The notes below the pieces were generated by a model, which saw only the letters and a program-made list of their open reading frames with translations, ran no database searches and had not been told where the DNA came from. A stretch of DNA of 64,000 bases from Candidatus Thiodubiliella endoseptemdiera. Its GTDB lineage: Bacteria > Pseudomonadota > Gammaproteobacteria > PS1 > Pseudothioglobaceae. Positions within the stretch are counted from its first letter, which is position 1; each line of letters starts with the position of its first letter. Positions 23,801 to 33,782 of this stretch are shown one piece after another. The DNA lies in NCBI GenBank assembly GCA_013416635.1, contig JACCHT010000002.1:62001-126000 (forward strand), written 5' to 3'. The position numbers and the translations under genes are program-made.

Positions 23801-26800
23801 TTTTTACTTCATAAGCAGGGTTAGAAGTAGTGCCTGTATTTTGATAGTATTTAAGGGTGCCATCACTCCCACCCACCACCAAATCTAGGTCGCCATCGCC
23901 GTCAATATCGGCTAGGGTTGGTGCGGAAAAATTCCCCACATCAATGCCATTAAAAGGATTACTATCTCCAGTTTTTACTTCATAAGCAGGGTTAGAAGTA
24001 GTGCCTGTATTTTGATAGTATTTAAGGGTGCCATCATTCTCACCCACCACCAAATCTAGGTCGCCATCGCCGTCAATATCGACTAGGATTGGTGAGGAAT
24101 AATTTACCACATCAATGCCATTAAAAGGATTGCTATCTCCAGTTTTTGCTTCATAAGTAGGGTTAGAAGTAGTGCCTGTATTTTGATAGTATTTAAGGGT
24201 GCCATCATCCTTACCCACCACCAAATCTAGATCACCATCGCCATCAATATCAGCCAAGTTTGGCGTGGAATAACCTCCCACATCAATGCCATTAAAAGGA
24301 TTATTGCCTCCAGTTTTTGCTTCATAAGCAGGGCTAGAAGTAGTGCCTGTATTTTGATAGTATTTAAGGGTGCCATCATTCTCACCCACCACCAAATCTA
24401 GGTCGCCATCGCCGTCAATATCGGCCAGGGTTGGCGCAGAAGCTTTCCCCACATCAATACCCTCAAAAGGATTATTACCCAAACCTATTTTTTCAATATA
24501 CTCAAGCTTAGTCTTAGCCAACACTACTCTATCAGCGGTAAATACTGGTGCATTACCTGCGACATTTGTTATATTATTTAGCGTAATATCGCTTGTTGGA
24601 TTGTCAATATCAAAGTCTGTAGCGGCAATGCTATCTCCAGCTTGAACGCTATATTTAAACACCAGTTTCTTATCACCTGCAGTTGTAGAGGCAGTTTTAT
24701 CCAAAACAAAGTCTTTGCCTGCAATGACCACTTTAGAGCCTGTGGTGTTATTAAGTTTCAAGGTCTCACTCATTGTCAAAGTTAGGCTGATAACATCCCC
24801 TACCTTAAAAGCAGATTGTCCTGCTGGAATATTGCTTAGAGTCCATGAGTTAGTAGCCGTTGGAGTTGGGGCTTGCCCATCTACAGAAGAAGGTTGTTGA
24901 TTGTAGTAATATTTAAGGGTGCCACCAACCTCACCCACCACCAAATCTAGGTCGCCATCACCGTCAATATCGGCTAGGTTTGGTGCGGAATAACTCCCCA
25001 CATCAATGCCATTAAAAGGATTACTATCTCCAGTTTTTACTTCATAAGCAGGGTTAGAAGTAGTGCCTGTATTTTGATAGTATTTAAGGGTGCCATTATC
25101 CTTACCCATCACCAAATCTAGGTCGCCATCGCCGTCAATATCGACTAGGATTGGTGAGGAATAATTTACCACATCAATGCCATTAAAAGGATTGCTATCT
25201 CCAGTTTTTGCTTCATAAGCAGGGTTAGAAGTAGTACCTGTATTTTGATAGTATTCAAGGGTGCCATAAGTCTCACCCACCACCAAATCTAGGTCGCCAT
25301 CGCCGTCAATATCGGCTAGGGTTGGTTTGGAAAAATATCCCACATCAATGCCATTAAAAGGATTGTCATCTCCAGTTTTTGCTTCATAAGCAGGGTTAGA
25401 AGTAGTACCTGTATTTTGATAGTATTTAAGGGTGCCATAAGCCTCACCCACCACCAAATCCAGGTCGCCATCGCCATCAATATCGGCTAGGATTGGTGCG
25501 GAATAATACCCCACATCAATGCCATTAAAAGGATTGTCATCTCCAGTTTTTGCTTCATAAGCAGGGTTAGAAGTAGTACCTGTATTTTGATAGTATTTAA
25601 GGGTGCCATTCTCCTCACCCATCACCAAATCCAGGTCGCCATCGCCGTCAATATCGGCTAGGGTTGGTTTGGAATAATCTCCCACATCAATGCCATTAAA
25701 AGGATTATTGCCCAAACCTGTTTTTCAATATACTCAAGCTTAGTCTTGGTCAACACCACTCTATCAGCGGTAAATACTGGTGCATTACCTGCGACATCTG
25801 TTATATTATTTAGCGTAATATCGCTTGTTGGGTTGTCAATATCAAAGTCTGTAGCGGCAATGTTATCCCAGCTTGAACGCTATATTTAAACACCAGTTTC
25901 TTATCACCTGCAGTTGTAGAGGCAGTTTTATCCAAAACAAAGAGTCTTTGCCTGACCAACTGACCTGTGGTGTTTTAAGTTCAGGTCCGCTATTGTCGTG
26001 TAGTGATAAACTACCTAAGCGTGTCCTGCTGAATATCGCTTAAGTCATGGATTGGTCTGATTGTCGGGTTAATGGGTATAAGTTACTCTGCTAGTGCTAA
26101 TGCTGAATTGGTGCCATCACTAAGCGTTACTACAGCCTGTAGGTTTCCATCGGCTAATTCAGATGGATAGCAGAATTGCGAGTGCCCAAGTGCCGTCGCT
26201 GCATAAGTGTAATCCTGAAGTATTGCTGTGCCTCTTATTATTACCTTCAAAAACTCAATTTGGTATCGTTAAAGTACCTATTCAGTTACTTGCCTGAGGT
26301 GGGTTGCTCTTTCACTATCATTAATGTAGTTATCATCGGCACTATCAAGGATTGTGGTAAAAGTGCTTTGGTTTCAAATGCCCATTGGTAGTATCTTTAG
26401 TAATGGCAGCAGATCGTTACCTTGCATGTCGTACTGTGCCTGCATCCATGGTGATATAGTAACTCCTTGGTTATTTATTATCAGTTAAACCTAGCTGACA
26501 CATCAATGGTGAGTTTATCGCCATGAATGCTGAATTTAGTTGTCTCAGTATCATTAATGGTTGCTATTACTCATCATCCTACCTTTAATAACAATACACC
26601 TGTACTACCTGCTTGAATGTCTTCATTAAAATCAAGTATCAGGTCTGAGGTTTCACCCAATTCGGCCGAAGCTTGTGTTGTTAGGATTGGGGCAGTGTTG
26701 TCCACTACCACATCATTAGATTCAGCTGAAATAAGTGCTGTTGCAGTGAGTGCATTTGGCGCAAGGGTATCAATAACCTGAATATCATTTGCTGCAACCA

Positions 26801-29567
26801 TATTTCTATTACCAGCAATATCTACAAATTTATCAGCAGCAACGCTAACTTCTAGATTGCCTTGAGTATCTGTATTGGGCACAACAATTAAGGTATAGGC
26901 TTTATTGGCATTAACACCTGTGGTAACCAATACTAAATCAGCACCACCTTTAATAGTGCCATTGGTAATAACAATGTCCTCTTTGGTAAACTCTGTTACT
27001 ACCTCGTTAAAGGTAAAGGTAAAGATGATTTCTTCACCTGCTTTGGTTGTAGCGTCTTCATTATCGGTAATGGTCAAGGTTGGTGCAACCGTATCAACTT
27101 TAAAATCACCTATTTTCTCTATCGCTGGGTTACCAGCAGTATCTTTTATATTGACTTTATAGCTGTAAGTTTGTCCATGGGTTAATGCTTGTAAATCTGT
27201 GGCTGCAACAGTAATGGTTGCACTATTGCTGGTAACAGTACCTGTATAAGTTTTTTGGTTAATAACTAGTGAGACTTCTTGATTGTTTTCTACACCAGTT
27301 GTAGCAACTGTTACAGTGCCATTGCTGTTGTCTTCAATAGCGTTTAAAATATCTCCCCAGTTTAGTGTAATGTCTCCAATAGTTGGTACAACACCATCAA
27401 CATTACGGTCTAATTCAATAGGATAAGTGCCTGTGGTGGCAACTATATTACCTGCTACATCGGTTACCCCTGTCAAGGTAATTGCACTTGCATTGGTAAT
27501 CTCAAAATCTGCTTTATTAATACTATCATCGACTTTGACAGTGTAGGTAAAGAATAATTGTTTTAACTCATCTGCTGATGCCCCTGCTTTGGCGGCACCT
27601 TTGCCGGTATCTAGTGTAAATTCCTTATTACCAATGGTCACTTTGCTACTGGTAGCATTGCTTAACGAGAGTGCTTCATTGGTTGTCATGGTTAGCTCAA
27701 TAACATCACCTACTTTAAAGCCTGATTGTCCATCTGTTGGTGAATTGACTGCCCAGTCTGTTATGGTTGGGGCTATGGTGTCAATTAGAACAGGGGTAGC
27801 GTTACCACCTGTACTTGTACCACCACCTGCTGAAGATAAATTTATCTCAATCGTATAGGTCTCGCCACTGACTAAAGCCGGTATTTTACTATTGGCTAAT
27901 GTCCATTCGGTACCATTGGCAGATGCAAAAGTGGGTAGGTTACTGGTATCTACAACTTTGTCATTGGCTGTTCCACTGGCTGCTTTAAATGTAATAGCAC
28001 TGATAACAACGCCTGTTGCACCGCCAGAATTTGTTAATGTGCCTTGAATGGCAAGTGTGCTAGATTCACTGGCATTGATGCCATTGTCGCTAACAGAGTT
28101 GCCACTTGCATCTACCCATTGTGCTGTGGTGGTGAATGAAGAAACCAGAAAGCCCCAACCACTATTGCTGTCAATACCCTCGTAATCATTACCTGCAGTA
28201 TCTTCAAAAGTGCCTGCATCAATTTTGACATAGTAATTCTTATTGACTATTAAATCACTACCTGGATTAATAGTGATAATTTTTTTGGTGCTATCAAGAC
28301 TAACTTGGTTAGCTATATCAATCGTAATAAGAGTGCTAGGGTTGGCTTTATCATAAATGACAATACTGCCTGCTGTGTTTATTGTAACTGCCTCTAAAAA
28401 GGTCATCGTTAAGTTTGCATTAGGTGTCATATTACCACTGAGTATTGCTACCGGGGCTTTGGTGTCAATTGCTTGCTCGTTATTTGCCGCTGCTGTGCTG
28501 TAAGCATTGCCCACACTGTCTGTAATTGCAGGATTAGCAGACACTGACACTGTTAAGTTAGAACCTACATCTAGGTCACTGCTAGGTACAACGGTCAAGG
28601 TATAGACTTTACCTGCATCAGCAGGTGTTGTGCTGGCAATTAAGTCAGTACCTGTCTTAATAGCACCATTGCTGATGTTGATAACACTTTTATCAAAACC
28701 TGTTACTGCTTCACTAAAGGTAAAGGTATAGGTGATTGTATCGCCAGTTTTAAGGGTTAAAGTATCAGCCTTGTCATCGCTGATAATCAAAGTTGGGGCT
28801 TGAGTATCAAAACTTTGATTATTGCTGGCAGCAACTGATTTTAGTGCTGTGTTAACTTTAGAAGTAGCAGCATCAACGGCTACTGTAAGGCTTATTATGC
28901 CTTTGCTGTTTGCAGGAGGGGTTAGTTCTAAAGTATAGACACTTTCACTACCATTAACAGAGGTAAAAGTACCTTTTGTGCCGCCTGTAACTGTAATATC
29001 ATTTATATCAAAATCTGTAACTGCTTCATCAAAAGTAAAGGTATAGGTAATAACTTCACCAACTTTAGCGGTGTCGGACTTGTCATCAGTAATTCTTAAA
29101 CCAATCCCTAAACCTGGAGTTGACTCACTGTTGTCAATATCAGTGGATTCAATTCTCTTAAAAGCGCCTGTATTTAAATTTAATAGCCCATCATTGCCTG
29201 TTATATCAATCTTAACAAAACCATCTGCAAAATAAACCCTATCGCCATTAGAGGCTATGAAGGAGACTTCTTCTTGGTATTCAGTACCGTTAATATTAAC
29301 AGTTCTTTTGAAGGTGTAGGTATTGCCATCTAGTGTTTGTTCGTAGTTGTTAAAAGTGCCGGTTAAATAAATTGAATCATTGCCACCTGTTGAAGTAAGC
29401 CCTGTTGCATCGACTTTGGTGCCTTGTCCTACATAGACGGCATCGTCTCCACCATTGCCAGATGCTTTTAATGCTTGTCCGTGAGATTCAAGTCCGGTGA
29501 TATCGGAATACCAGTTGACGAAGAAGCCGTTGGTGTTGCTGATGAAGTATTTTGTTTGTCCTGGCAT
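17853..29567 (-). CDS. Giant RTX / Ig-like / VCBS-repeat secreted protein, gene B (frame broken)
   Basis: Paralogue of gene A, about 3,900 codons, with the same N-terminus and the same RTX tail. It is open in segments 29567-26574, 25715-23265, about 23086-22577, 22511-21858, 21828-20452, 20482-20111 and 20165-17853. Most junctions between segments are one-base losses; 25720 and 22604 are A6-to-A5 in the same tract hit in gene A. The N-terminal 700 residues carry the fullest Ig-like series of the three genes, including the segment deleted from gene A. Five five-blade VCBS blocks follow. The C-terminal 800 bp are almost identical to those of genes A and C. The role is inferred as a secreted or surface repeat protein exported by a type I system encoded elsewhere. 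Confidence 0.83.
18650..25710 (-). repeat. Five five-blade VCBS-type blocks of gene B (25 blades)
   Basis: Blocks lie at about 25.7-24.9, 24.5-23.65, 22.6-21.8, 20.7-19.9 and 19.5-18.65 kb. Variable residues (site 1 / site 2). B1: DYSK/EEN, YYSA/EAY, YFSK/ETY, NYSS/KDN, SYSA/EVG. B2: KASA/END, GYST/KDD, NYSS/END, NFSA/GSD, NFSK/ENN. B3: YVSV/END, IYSG/EAY, DFSK/ETN, YSSR/EEN, DYSS/END. B4: YYST/KDD, GYST/KDD, DFSK/GYN, DYST/EFY, DFSK/ENN. B5: DYSK/EEN, YYSA/EAY, NASK/ETY, NYSS/EAY, SYSA/EVG. B1 and B5 are copies of one block that differ almost only at two variable sites. Confidence 0.9.
25930..26590 (-). other. Dense indel cluster in gene B
   Basis: This Ig-like stretch matches 22.8-23.6 kb and 13.0-13.6 kb but has dozens of small deletions and a few insertions (for example caaagagtctttgcctgaccaactg near 25940). 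No frame survives. Flanking sequence on both sides is clean, so this is probably a poorly corrected piece of assembly. Confidence 0.7.
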
Positions 29568-29612
29568 GAGATTGTCTTTTGGGTGTTATAACTGATTATT
29601 ATTATACATAGA
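29568..29612 (-). promoter_or_regulatory. Truncated promoter of gene B
   Basis: The TATAAT hexamer and cagttataac segment are kept, but everything further upstream has been replaced by a variant miniature element starting at 29613. The ribosome binding site is altered from AAAGGACAACCCC to AAAAGACAATCTC before ATG. Expression of gene B may therefore differ from A and C. Confidence 0.55.
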
Positions 29613-29768
29613 GAGATCTCTGTATAAATATGAATAATCATCAAAATCCATTTTCATCCACTGGGCAATTTTTAAACCCTGCCTTAGCCTACTAAGGCTG
29701 ATTTTAAAAAATCACCCATTGAACAAAAATTGGATTTTGCTAATCACCCCTATTTATACAAAGGTCTC
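29613..29768 (+). repeat. Divergent relative of the miniature element
   Basis: The ends (gagatctctgtataaatatgaataatcatcaaaa and tttatacaaaggtctc) match the 161-bp element, but the interior is unrelated and includes ccttagcctactaaggctg. At 156 bp with no clear 5-bp duplication (ataga and atgat), it looks like a second subfamily sharing termini with the main one. Confidence 0.7.
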
Positions 29769-30120
29769 ATGATTTATGAAAATAATTTAATTACCGTAGA
29801 AATTGAACCCAGTGAAATCCCGTGGGTAAAAGTTTTTGCTAAGCGCAAGGTGAAAGAATTTAGTGAATGCACGCTTGAGGAAAAACGGAATTTTTCGAAT
29901 GATTGATATTGCTGAAAATTAATGCTGAATTATTTTAATGCAGACAAAATCAATATTGCATCTTTTGGCAATATGTTTGCCGCAGGTGCGATTGGCATAT
30001 GATGGCACGATTTGAGTTGACAGTTATTTCCTGAGCCAATGTGGGGTGAGAAGCAAAGAGACGCAAAATTAGAGTTACTTTCGATTTTGAAACTTTCTTC
30101 AATCAACTTAAAGAACAGTT
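29769..30120 (+). pseudogene. HIT-family (histidine triad) protein pseudogene
   Basis: The plus strand starts MIYENNLITVEIEPSEIPW and continues in shifting frames through DIAEK, NYFNADKINIASFGNM and FPEPMWGEKQRDAKLELLS. This is the pattern of a small HIT-like diadenosine-type hydrolase. At least three frame changes occur, the first near 29890, and the HxHxH motif survives only in part near 30000. The start codon abuts the variant miniature element. Confidence 0.6.
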
Positions 30121-30481
30121 ATGATTCAGATTGAAAATCAAGCACAATTAGACAGACTCAAGCAAGAACAAAAATGCGTTATTGGTATTATTTGGCGGTG
30201 AAAATTGTGGTGTGTGCCAAACCATTAAACCGCAGATTGTTGCAAAATACTCAGAGAAATTCCCCAATCTAAAAATGGTTTATATTGATTGCGAAGTATT
30301 GCAAAGAAGTCTGCCCAATACGGCGTGTTTTCACTACCCGTGGTGCAAGTATTTTTATGGGTCAGAAATTTATTGAAGAAGTGCGGGGTTTTAGTTTGTT
30401 GGCTTTAGAGCAAAAATAGAGCAAGTTTTACCAAATGAACCGCTAAGAAAAATCATCAAAATAGAGCGTCAAGCGGCATAA
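30121..30481 (+). pseudogene. Thioredoxin-like protein pseudogene
   Basis: ATG at 30121 overlaps the end of the HIT pseudogene. The frame reads MIQIENQAQLDRLKQEQ, shifts near 30180 to VLFGGENCGVCQTIKPQI (CxxC redox motif CGVC), and shifts again near 30328 to TTRGASIFMGQKFIEEVRGF, ending at the stop 30479-30481. Two one-base changes would restore a thioredoxin-fold protein of about 120 residues. Part of it is repeated at 262-325. 30482-30720 shows nothing I can identify. Confidence 0.65.
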
Positions 30482-30721
30482 GTCTTTATTTTGGTTCTTT
30501 TGAACCCTACATTAATTTCCATATTTTTTTTGCCGATAGGCGTTGTTTCTGTTACAATAATTGCCAATATTAATAAGTTAAAATCATGTAAGAAATATTT
30601 TTACTTGCAATATCGTATATTCAAGTAAAAACCTAGTTTCAGACTCAATGAAGTTGTAAAAATACAACATTTTACAGGATTTTATTTTTAATATCGGAAT
30701 ATAGAAATATGTCCTTATAAT

Positions 30722-30753
30722 GTTAGAGCCGACCGCAGAGCGGTCGCTCTAAC
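30722..30753. repeat. REP-like hairpin
   Basis: A 14-bp stem (gttagag + cgaccgc against gcggtcg + ctctaac) with one bulged C and a 3-base loop. It is GC-rich against an AT-rich background and lies upstream of a REP-associated transposase, so it may be one of that system's repeats. Confidence 0.5.
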
Positions 30754-30841
30754 GGCGTGGCAATAATGGATTAACCCCGTTATCCGCCTGCGGCGTCTAA
30801 CAAAACCAATCAACCCGACCTAGAGAATTTAAAATAGAGTA

Positions 30842-30922
30842 AACTCTAAATAAGAATAATGAGAATAATGGGGACAAAATAATGGGGGCAAAAATAATGG
30901 GGACAGAAAATAATGGGGACAG
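30842..30922. repeat. Short tandem array of aataatggggacaaa-type units
   Basis: About four to five imperfect 15-base units (core aataatgggg) stand side by side. The last one runs into ggacaggct, which matches inverted agcctgtccccatttatt at 33020-33037 on the far side of the REP-associated transposase. These look like end sequences of that element. Confidence 0.6.
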
Positions 30923-31055
30923 GCTGCGATTCCCCCACTTGACTGGACACCACTTCAATAAATTATACCCTTGTTCTTTTTGATTGAACAATGGGGTTTG
31001 GGGGCTTGCCCCCAAATTGGCGAAGCCAACCCAACTTAAGCCTAAAAGGCTTTTG

Positions 31056-31963
31056 TTAAGTTGGGTAATTCTCCTTATAAAACGCTTGTTCATAATCATT
31101 GGGTGAATAATAACCAATCGTTGAATGTCGTCTAATCTTGTTGTAAAACACTTCAATATATTCAAAGATTGCACTTGTTGCTTGTGCTCTGGTTTGGTAG
31201 GTTTGTTGATTGACTAGCTCGGTTTTGAGTGTGTTAAAAAGCTCTCAGCAACTGCATTATCATAGCATTCTCCTTTTCTACTCATGCTTTGGGTAATGTT
31301 ATTTGCTTTAAATAATGCTAAATACTCATAAGCCCTGTAAGTAGAACCTTGATCTGAATGCAGTAATACTTGCTGTTGTCTTGGCTTGTTTTTGATTGCC
31401 ATGCTCAGGGCGTCAATTACGAGCGCTGTGTCATTATTCTTGCCCATTGACCAACCAGCAACTTTGCGTGAGTATAAATCAATCACAGTTGCTAAATACA
31501 ACCAACCTTGCTGCGTCCAAACAAAGGTAGTGTCGCTTACCCATTTGCTATTGGGTGTTGTTGCAATAAATTCCTGTTCAGTATATTATTAGCAAAGTTA
31601 ATATTGTTTCTAGGTATTTTTGCCTTTTATGGCGAATACTAAAATGGGCATATATGTCGTTCTTGTTCATCAGCCTCGCCACTTTATTCAGGCTAACCTT
31701 AACGCCTTGGGCTTTTAGTTCGTGATAAATCCTAGGCGAACCATAGGTTTGCCTACTATTTTTAAAGGCTTGAATGATTTGTAATACGATTTTATCGTTC
31801 TGCCTACTTCTAGGGCTTTGTGGTGTATGCTTCCAGTAGTAGTATCCGCTCTTGGATACCTGCATACAGCGACACAAAACAGTGATTGGGTAGTTTATCG
31901 CCTCTGAGGCGATAAACTTAAATCTTAACTGTTTTGACCTTTGAAGAAGGCTTGAGCCTTTTT
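31056..31963 (-). pseudogene. IS3-family transposase OrfB, frame-broken
   Basis: The integrase-type catalytic half of the transposase. Pieces in order: CMQVSKSGYYYW and TYGSPRIYHEL (31877-31578), EFIATTPNSKWVSDTTFVW then VIDLYSRKVAGW and LLHSDQGSTY...[10 protein letters not shown] (31577-31214), and [20 protein letters not shown] to the stop at 31056. The D-D-E pattern (VSDTT, HSDQGS, NAVAESF) is present across the pieces. Frame breaks near 31585 and 31214 separate them, so it is inactive as read. Translation would start from orfA by frameshifting, because the frame is open upstream of 31877 as far as the slippery site. Confidence 0.75.
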
Positions 31964-32251
31964 TAGGATTTCTACCTCCATTTGAGCCAGTTTAAGGTCT
32001 TTTGCAAGTTGTTTGTTTTGCTTTAATAACGCCGAATGTGTTGCTTTGTGATGTGCTGTGTTGGCGGTATCGGCGGTTCTTTTAAAGGCTTTATCTTGTT
32101 TTTGATTCAATTCAATCCTCCATTTGTAGATCATGTTTCTGCGTAAACCTAAATCTCTTGCAAGCTGTGCAATGCAAGTATTTGGTTGATTTGCTAGTGC
32201 TAGGGTTTCTAGTTTAAAGGCTTTGGTGAAGGCTGTGTATTTTCTTGTCAT
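31925..32251 (-). CDS. IS3-family transposase OrfA
   Basis: A 108-residue DNA-binding subunit of an IS3-type element. The N-terminal half has a helix-turn-helix (ARDLGLRRNMIYKWR, about residues 30-45), and the C-terminal half is a Leu-rich coiled coil (LLKQNKQLAKDLKLAQMEVEILKKA) that normally mediates multimerisation. ATG at 32251 lies just inside the right inverted repeat. The family is certain; its activity depends on orfB, which is broken. Confidence 0.85.
   Translation of the reverse strand: MTRKYTAFTKAFKLETLALANQPNTCIAQLARDLGLRRNMIYKWRIELNQKQDKAFKRTADTANTAHHKATHSALLKQNKQLAKDLKLAQMEVEILKKAQAFFKGQNS
31958..31964 (-). promoter_or_regulatory. A AAA AAG slippery heptamer for -1 frameshifting, orfA to orfB
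   Basis: The minus strand reads ctAAAAAAGg near the end of orfA. The -1 frame from this point is open through KFIASEAINYP into OrfB, as in other IS3 elements that make an OrfAB fusion. A perfect 13-bp stem with a 1-base loop (31892-31918) lies about 40 bases downstream, further than usual for a stimulator. Confidence 0.6.
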
Positions 32252-32302
32252 TTTGGACTCCTAAATGTTAAAATTTAGTGTCCAGTTTATTGGGGGAGTT
32301 TC

Positions 32303-33024
32303 AGGCTACTTTTTATGATATAATTCCCCACTTTTACCCCAACACTAAAATGCCACGCATACCAAGAGGTCAAACCCAAGGCGGAATCTATCATATTATC
32401 AATAGAGGAAATATGCGTATGCAAGTTTTTGATGATGAGGATGATTACGAGTTTTTCCTAAAATTATTAAAAACAGGGCTAGAAAGAGAGAATATTGAGT
32501 TACACGCCTATTGCCTGATGCCTAATCACTTTCATTTATTACTTGTACCACAAGGTGAAAATAGTCTGAGTAAATTTATGCAATGGGTGATGACTTCTCA
32601 TGTGCGTTATTATCATAAGAAAAACAAAACCTCAGGACATATTTGGCAAGGTAGATTTAAAAGTTTTATTGTTGAAAAAGACAATTATTATCTAACTTTG
32701 ATGCGCTATATAGAGGCTAATGCGTTAAGGGCTGATTTAAGCAAAACAGCACAAGATTGGCAATACGGGTCATTATCAGAAAGAGTTTTTAGAAATAGAA
32801 AGATATTGAACAAGCCTTATGGAGAACTAGATAACTGGGTGGAATATGTCAATACGCCACAAACTCAAAAAGAAATAGATAAAATCAGAAACAGTATTAA
32901 TAGACAAGCACCACTTGGCAATGAAAACTGGGTTATAAAAATGGCAAAGAAGCATGGTTTGCTGTCAACTCTAAAGGCTAGAGGAATACCAAAAAATAAG
33001 AAAAAACTATGATAAAAGTAGCCT
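32303..33024 (+). mobile_element. REP-associated transposase unit with inverted ends
   Basis: The ends aggctacttttt (32303) and aaaagtagcct (33014-33024) form an 11-bp inverted repeat around the Y1-type transposase gene. Further matching bases (ggggac/gtcccc) extend it on the right and, beyond the IS3 element, on the left near 30905-30924. The original left end therefore appears to have been split by the IS3 insertion. Confidence 0.65.
32350..33012 (+). CDS. REP-associated tyrosine transposase (Y1/TnpA_REP family)
   Basis: A 220-residue protein starting MPRIPRGQTQGGIYHIINRGN, the usual family N-terminus. The HUH metal site is YCLMPNHFHLLL, and the candidate nucleophile tyrosine is in EKDNYYLTLMRYIEANALRADL. 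Such enzymes cut and move REP-type hairpins as single strands. An in-frame GTG 72 bases upstream lies inside the IS3 terminal repeat and is not the natural start. The frame is intact. The hairpin at 30722 and the ggggac units are plausible substrates. Confidence 0.85.
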   Translation: MPRIPRGQTQGGIYHIINRGNMRMQVFDDEDDYEFFLKLLKTGLERENIELHAYCLMPNHFHLLLVPQGENSLSKFMQWVMTSHVRYYHKKNKTSGHIWQGRFKSFIVEKDNYYLTLMRYIEANALRADLSKTAQDWQYGSLSERVFRNRKILNKPYGELDNWVEYVNTPQTQKEIDKIRNSINRQAPLGNENWVIKMAKKHGLLSTLKARGIPKNKKKL

Positions 33025-33033
33025 GTCCCCATT

Positions 33034-33162
33034 TATTTAATCAATGGCATTGTGCCAAAAGGTAAAGCGATTGTTTGGGGTTCAAACTTTGAAAGTTTTG
33101 ATTCTCGTTATTGGGGCTTTATTGATTATAAAAAATTAAAGAAGATGAAAATTATTTGGTAA
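33034..33162 (+). pseudogene. C-terminal fragment of an S26-type signal peptidase
   Basis: The plus strand reads VPKGKAIVWGSNFESFDSRYWGF before a stop at 33160. This matches the C-terminal box of S26/TraF-like peptidases (GDNPxSxDSRYxG). The catalytic Ser/Lys part is absent, so it is a remnant next to the transposase end. Confidence 0.55.
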
Positions 33163-33177
33163 TTATATATAATTACC
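33158..33177. repeat. Perfect 20-bp palindrome
   Basis: ggtaattata followed by its exact reverse complement overlaps the stop of the peptidase fragment. About 75 bp of AT-rich sequence separates it from the HipA-like remnant. It could be an operator or terminator; the sequence does not decide. Confidence 0.5.
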
Positions 33178-33244
33178 CAAATTAAAATAAGGTTATATAT
33201 AAACTATTATATTGATATAATGATAATTATGTTTTATATTTAAA

Positions 33245-33782
33245 CTAAAAATAATGATACGCTCAATAAAAGATTTAATCAAACAGTTGGATATCTTTCT
33301 CAAGATGGACCTGTGCTGTCTTTTATGTATGATGCAGATTTTTTAAATGGAAATATTGAATTATCACCTTTTATGCTTCCTAGGACATCAGGAGTGTATA
33401 AATTTAACAACAGAGAGGACGATTGATTCAATGGACTTCCTCATTTTATATCTGACGCATTACCTGATAAATTCGGCAATACAATCATAAACGCTTATTT
33501 TGCCAAGCAAGGTAGAAGCATTGATAGTATTACAATTTTAGAAAGACTATCTTATTTGGGCAAAAAGTCGATGGGTGCCTTGGAATTTGAGCCTGCATCT
33601 TTAAAAATTAATGGTAATGCTTTAAATGATATTTTAGAGTTGCAGACTTTAATCGGCGCTGCTAGAAAAAAATACATGGCGAACTTCCTGAAGTAGAAGA
33701 TATCTTAATTGAGACATCTTCTGGTGTCGGCGGAGCTAGAGCCAAAGCGTTAATTGGCTACAATAAAAAGAGTAAATTATTA
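33245..33782 (+). pseudogene. HipA-like toxin kinase pseudogene
   Basis: Recognisable HipA stretches read NQTVGYLSQDGPVLSFMYD, SPFMLPRTSGVYKF, FNGLPHFISDALPDKFG, ILERLSYLGKKSMGALEF and SSGVGGARAKALIGYN. The first half contains an in-frame TGA near 33423, and a shift occurs near 33695. The gene stops where a miniature element begins at 33783, so the kinase C-terminus is missing. No hipB-like partner is visible upstream. Confidence 0.65.

Larger units (their letters stand above)
30931..32297 (-). mobile_element. IS3-family insertion sequence, 1,367 bp
   Basis: It is bounded by 19-bp imperfect inverted repeats, tcccccacttgactggaca (30931-30949) and tgtccagtttattggggga (32279-32297). It carries orfA and a frame-broken orfB on the minus strand. 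It sits just inside the left end of the REP-associated transposase unit: caggct occurs on both sides of it (30920-30925 and 32302-32307). Confidence 0.8.

Noticed and set aside
30722-30803. Integron attC-like site (gttagag...ctctaac and tctaac words)
   Set aside because: Spacing and paired R/L boxes do not fit, and there is no integrase; a REP-type hairpin explains it better.
32278-32349. Longer REP-transposase starting at GTG 32278
   Set aside because: The extra 24 codons come from the IS3 terminal repeat; the family N-terminus begins at ATG 32350.
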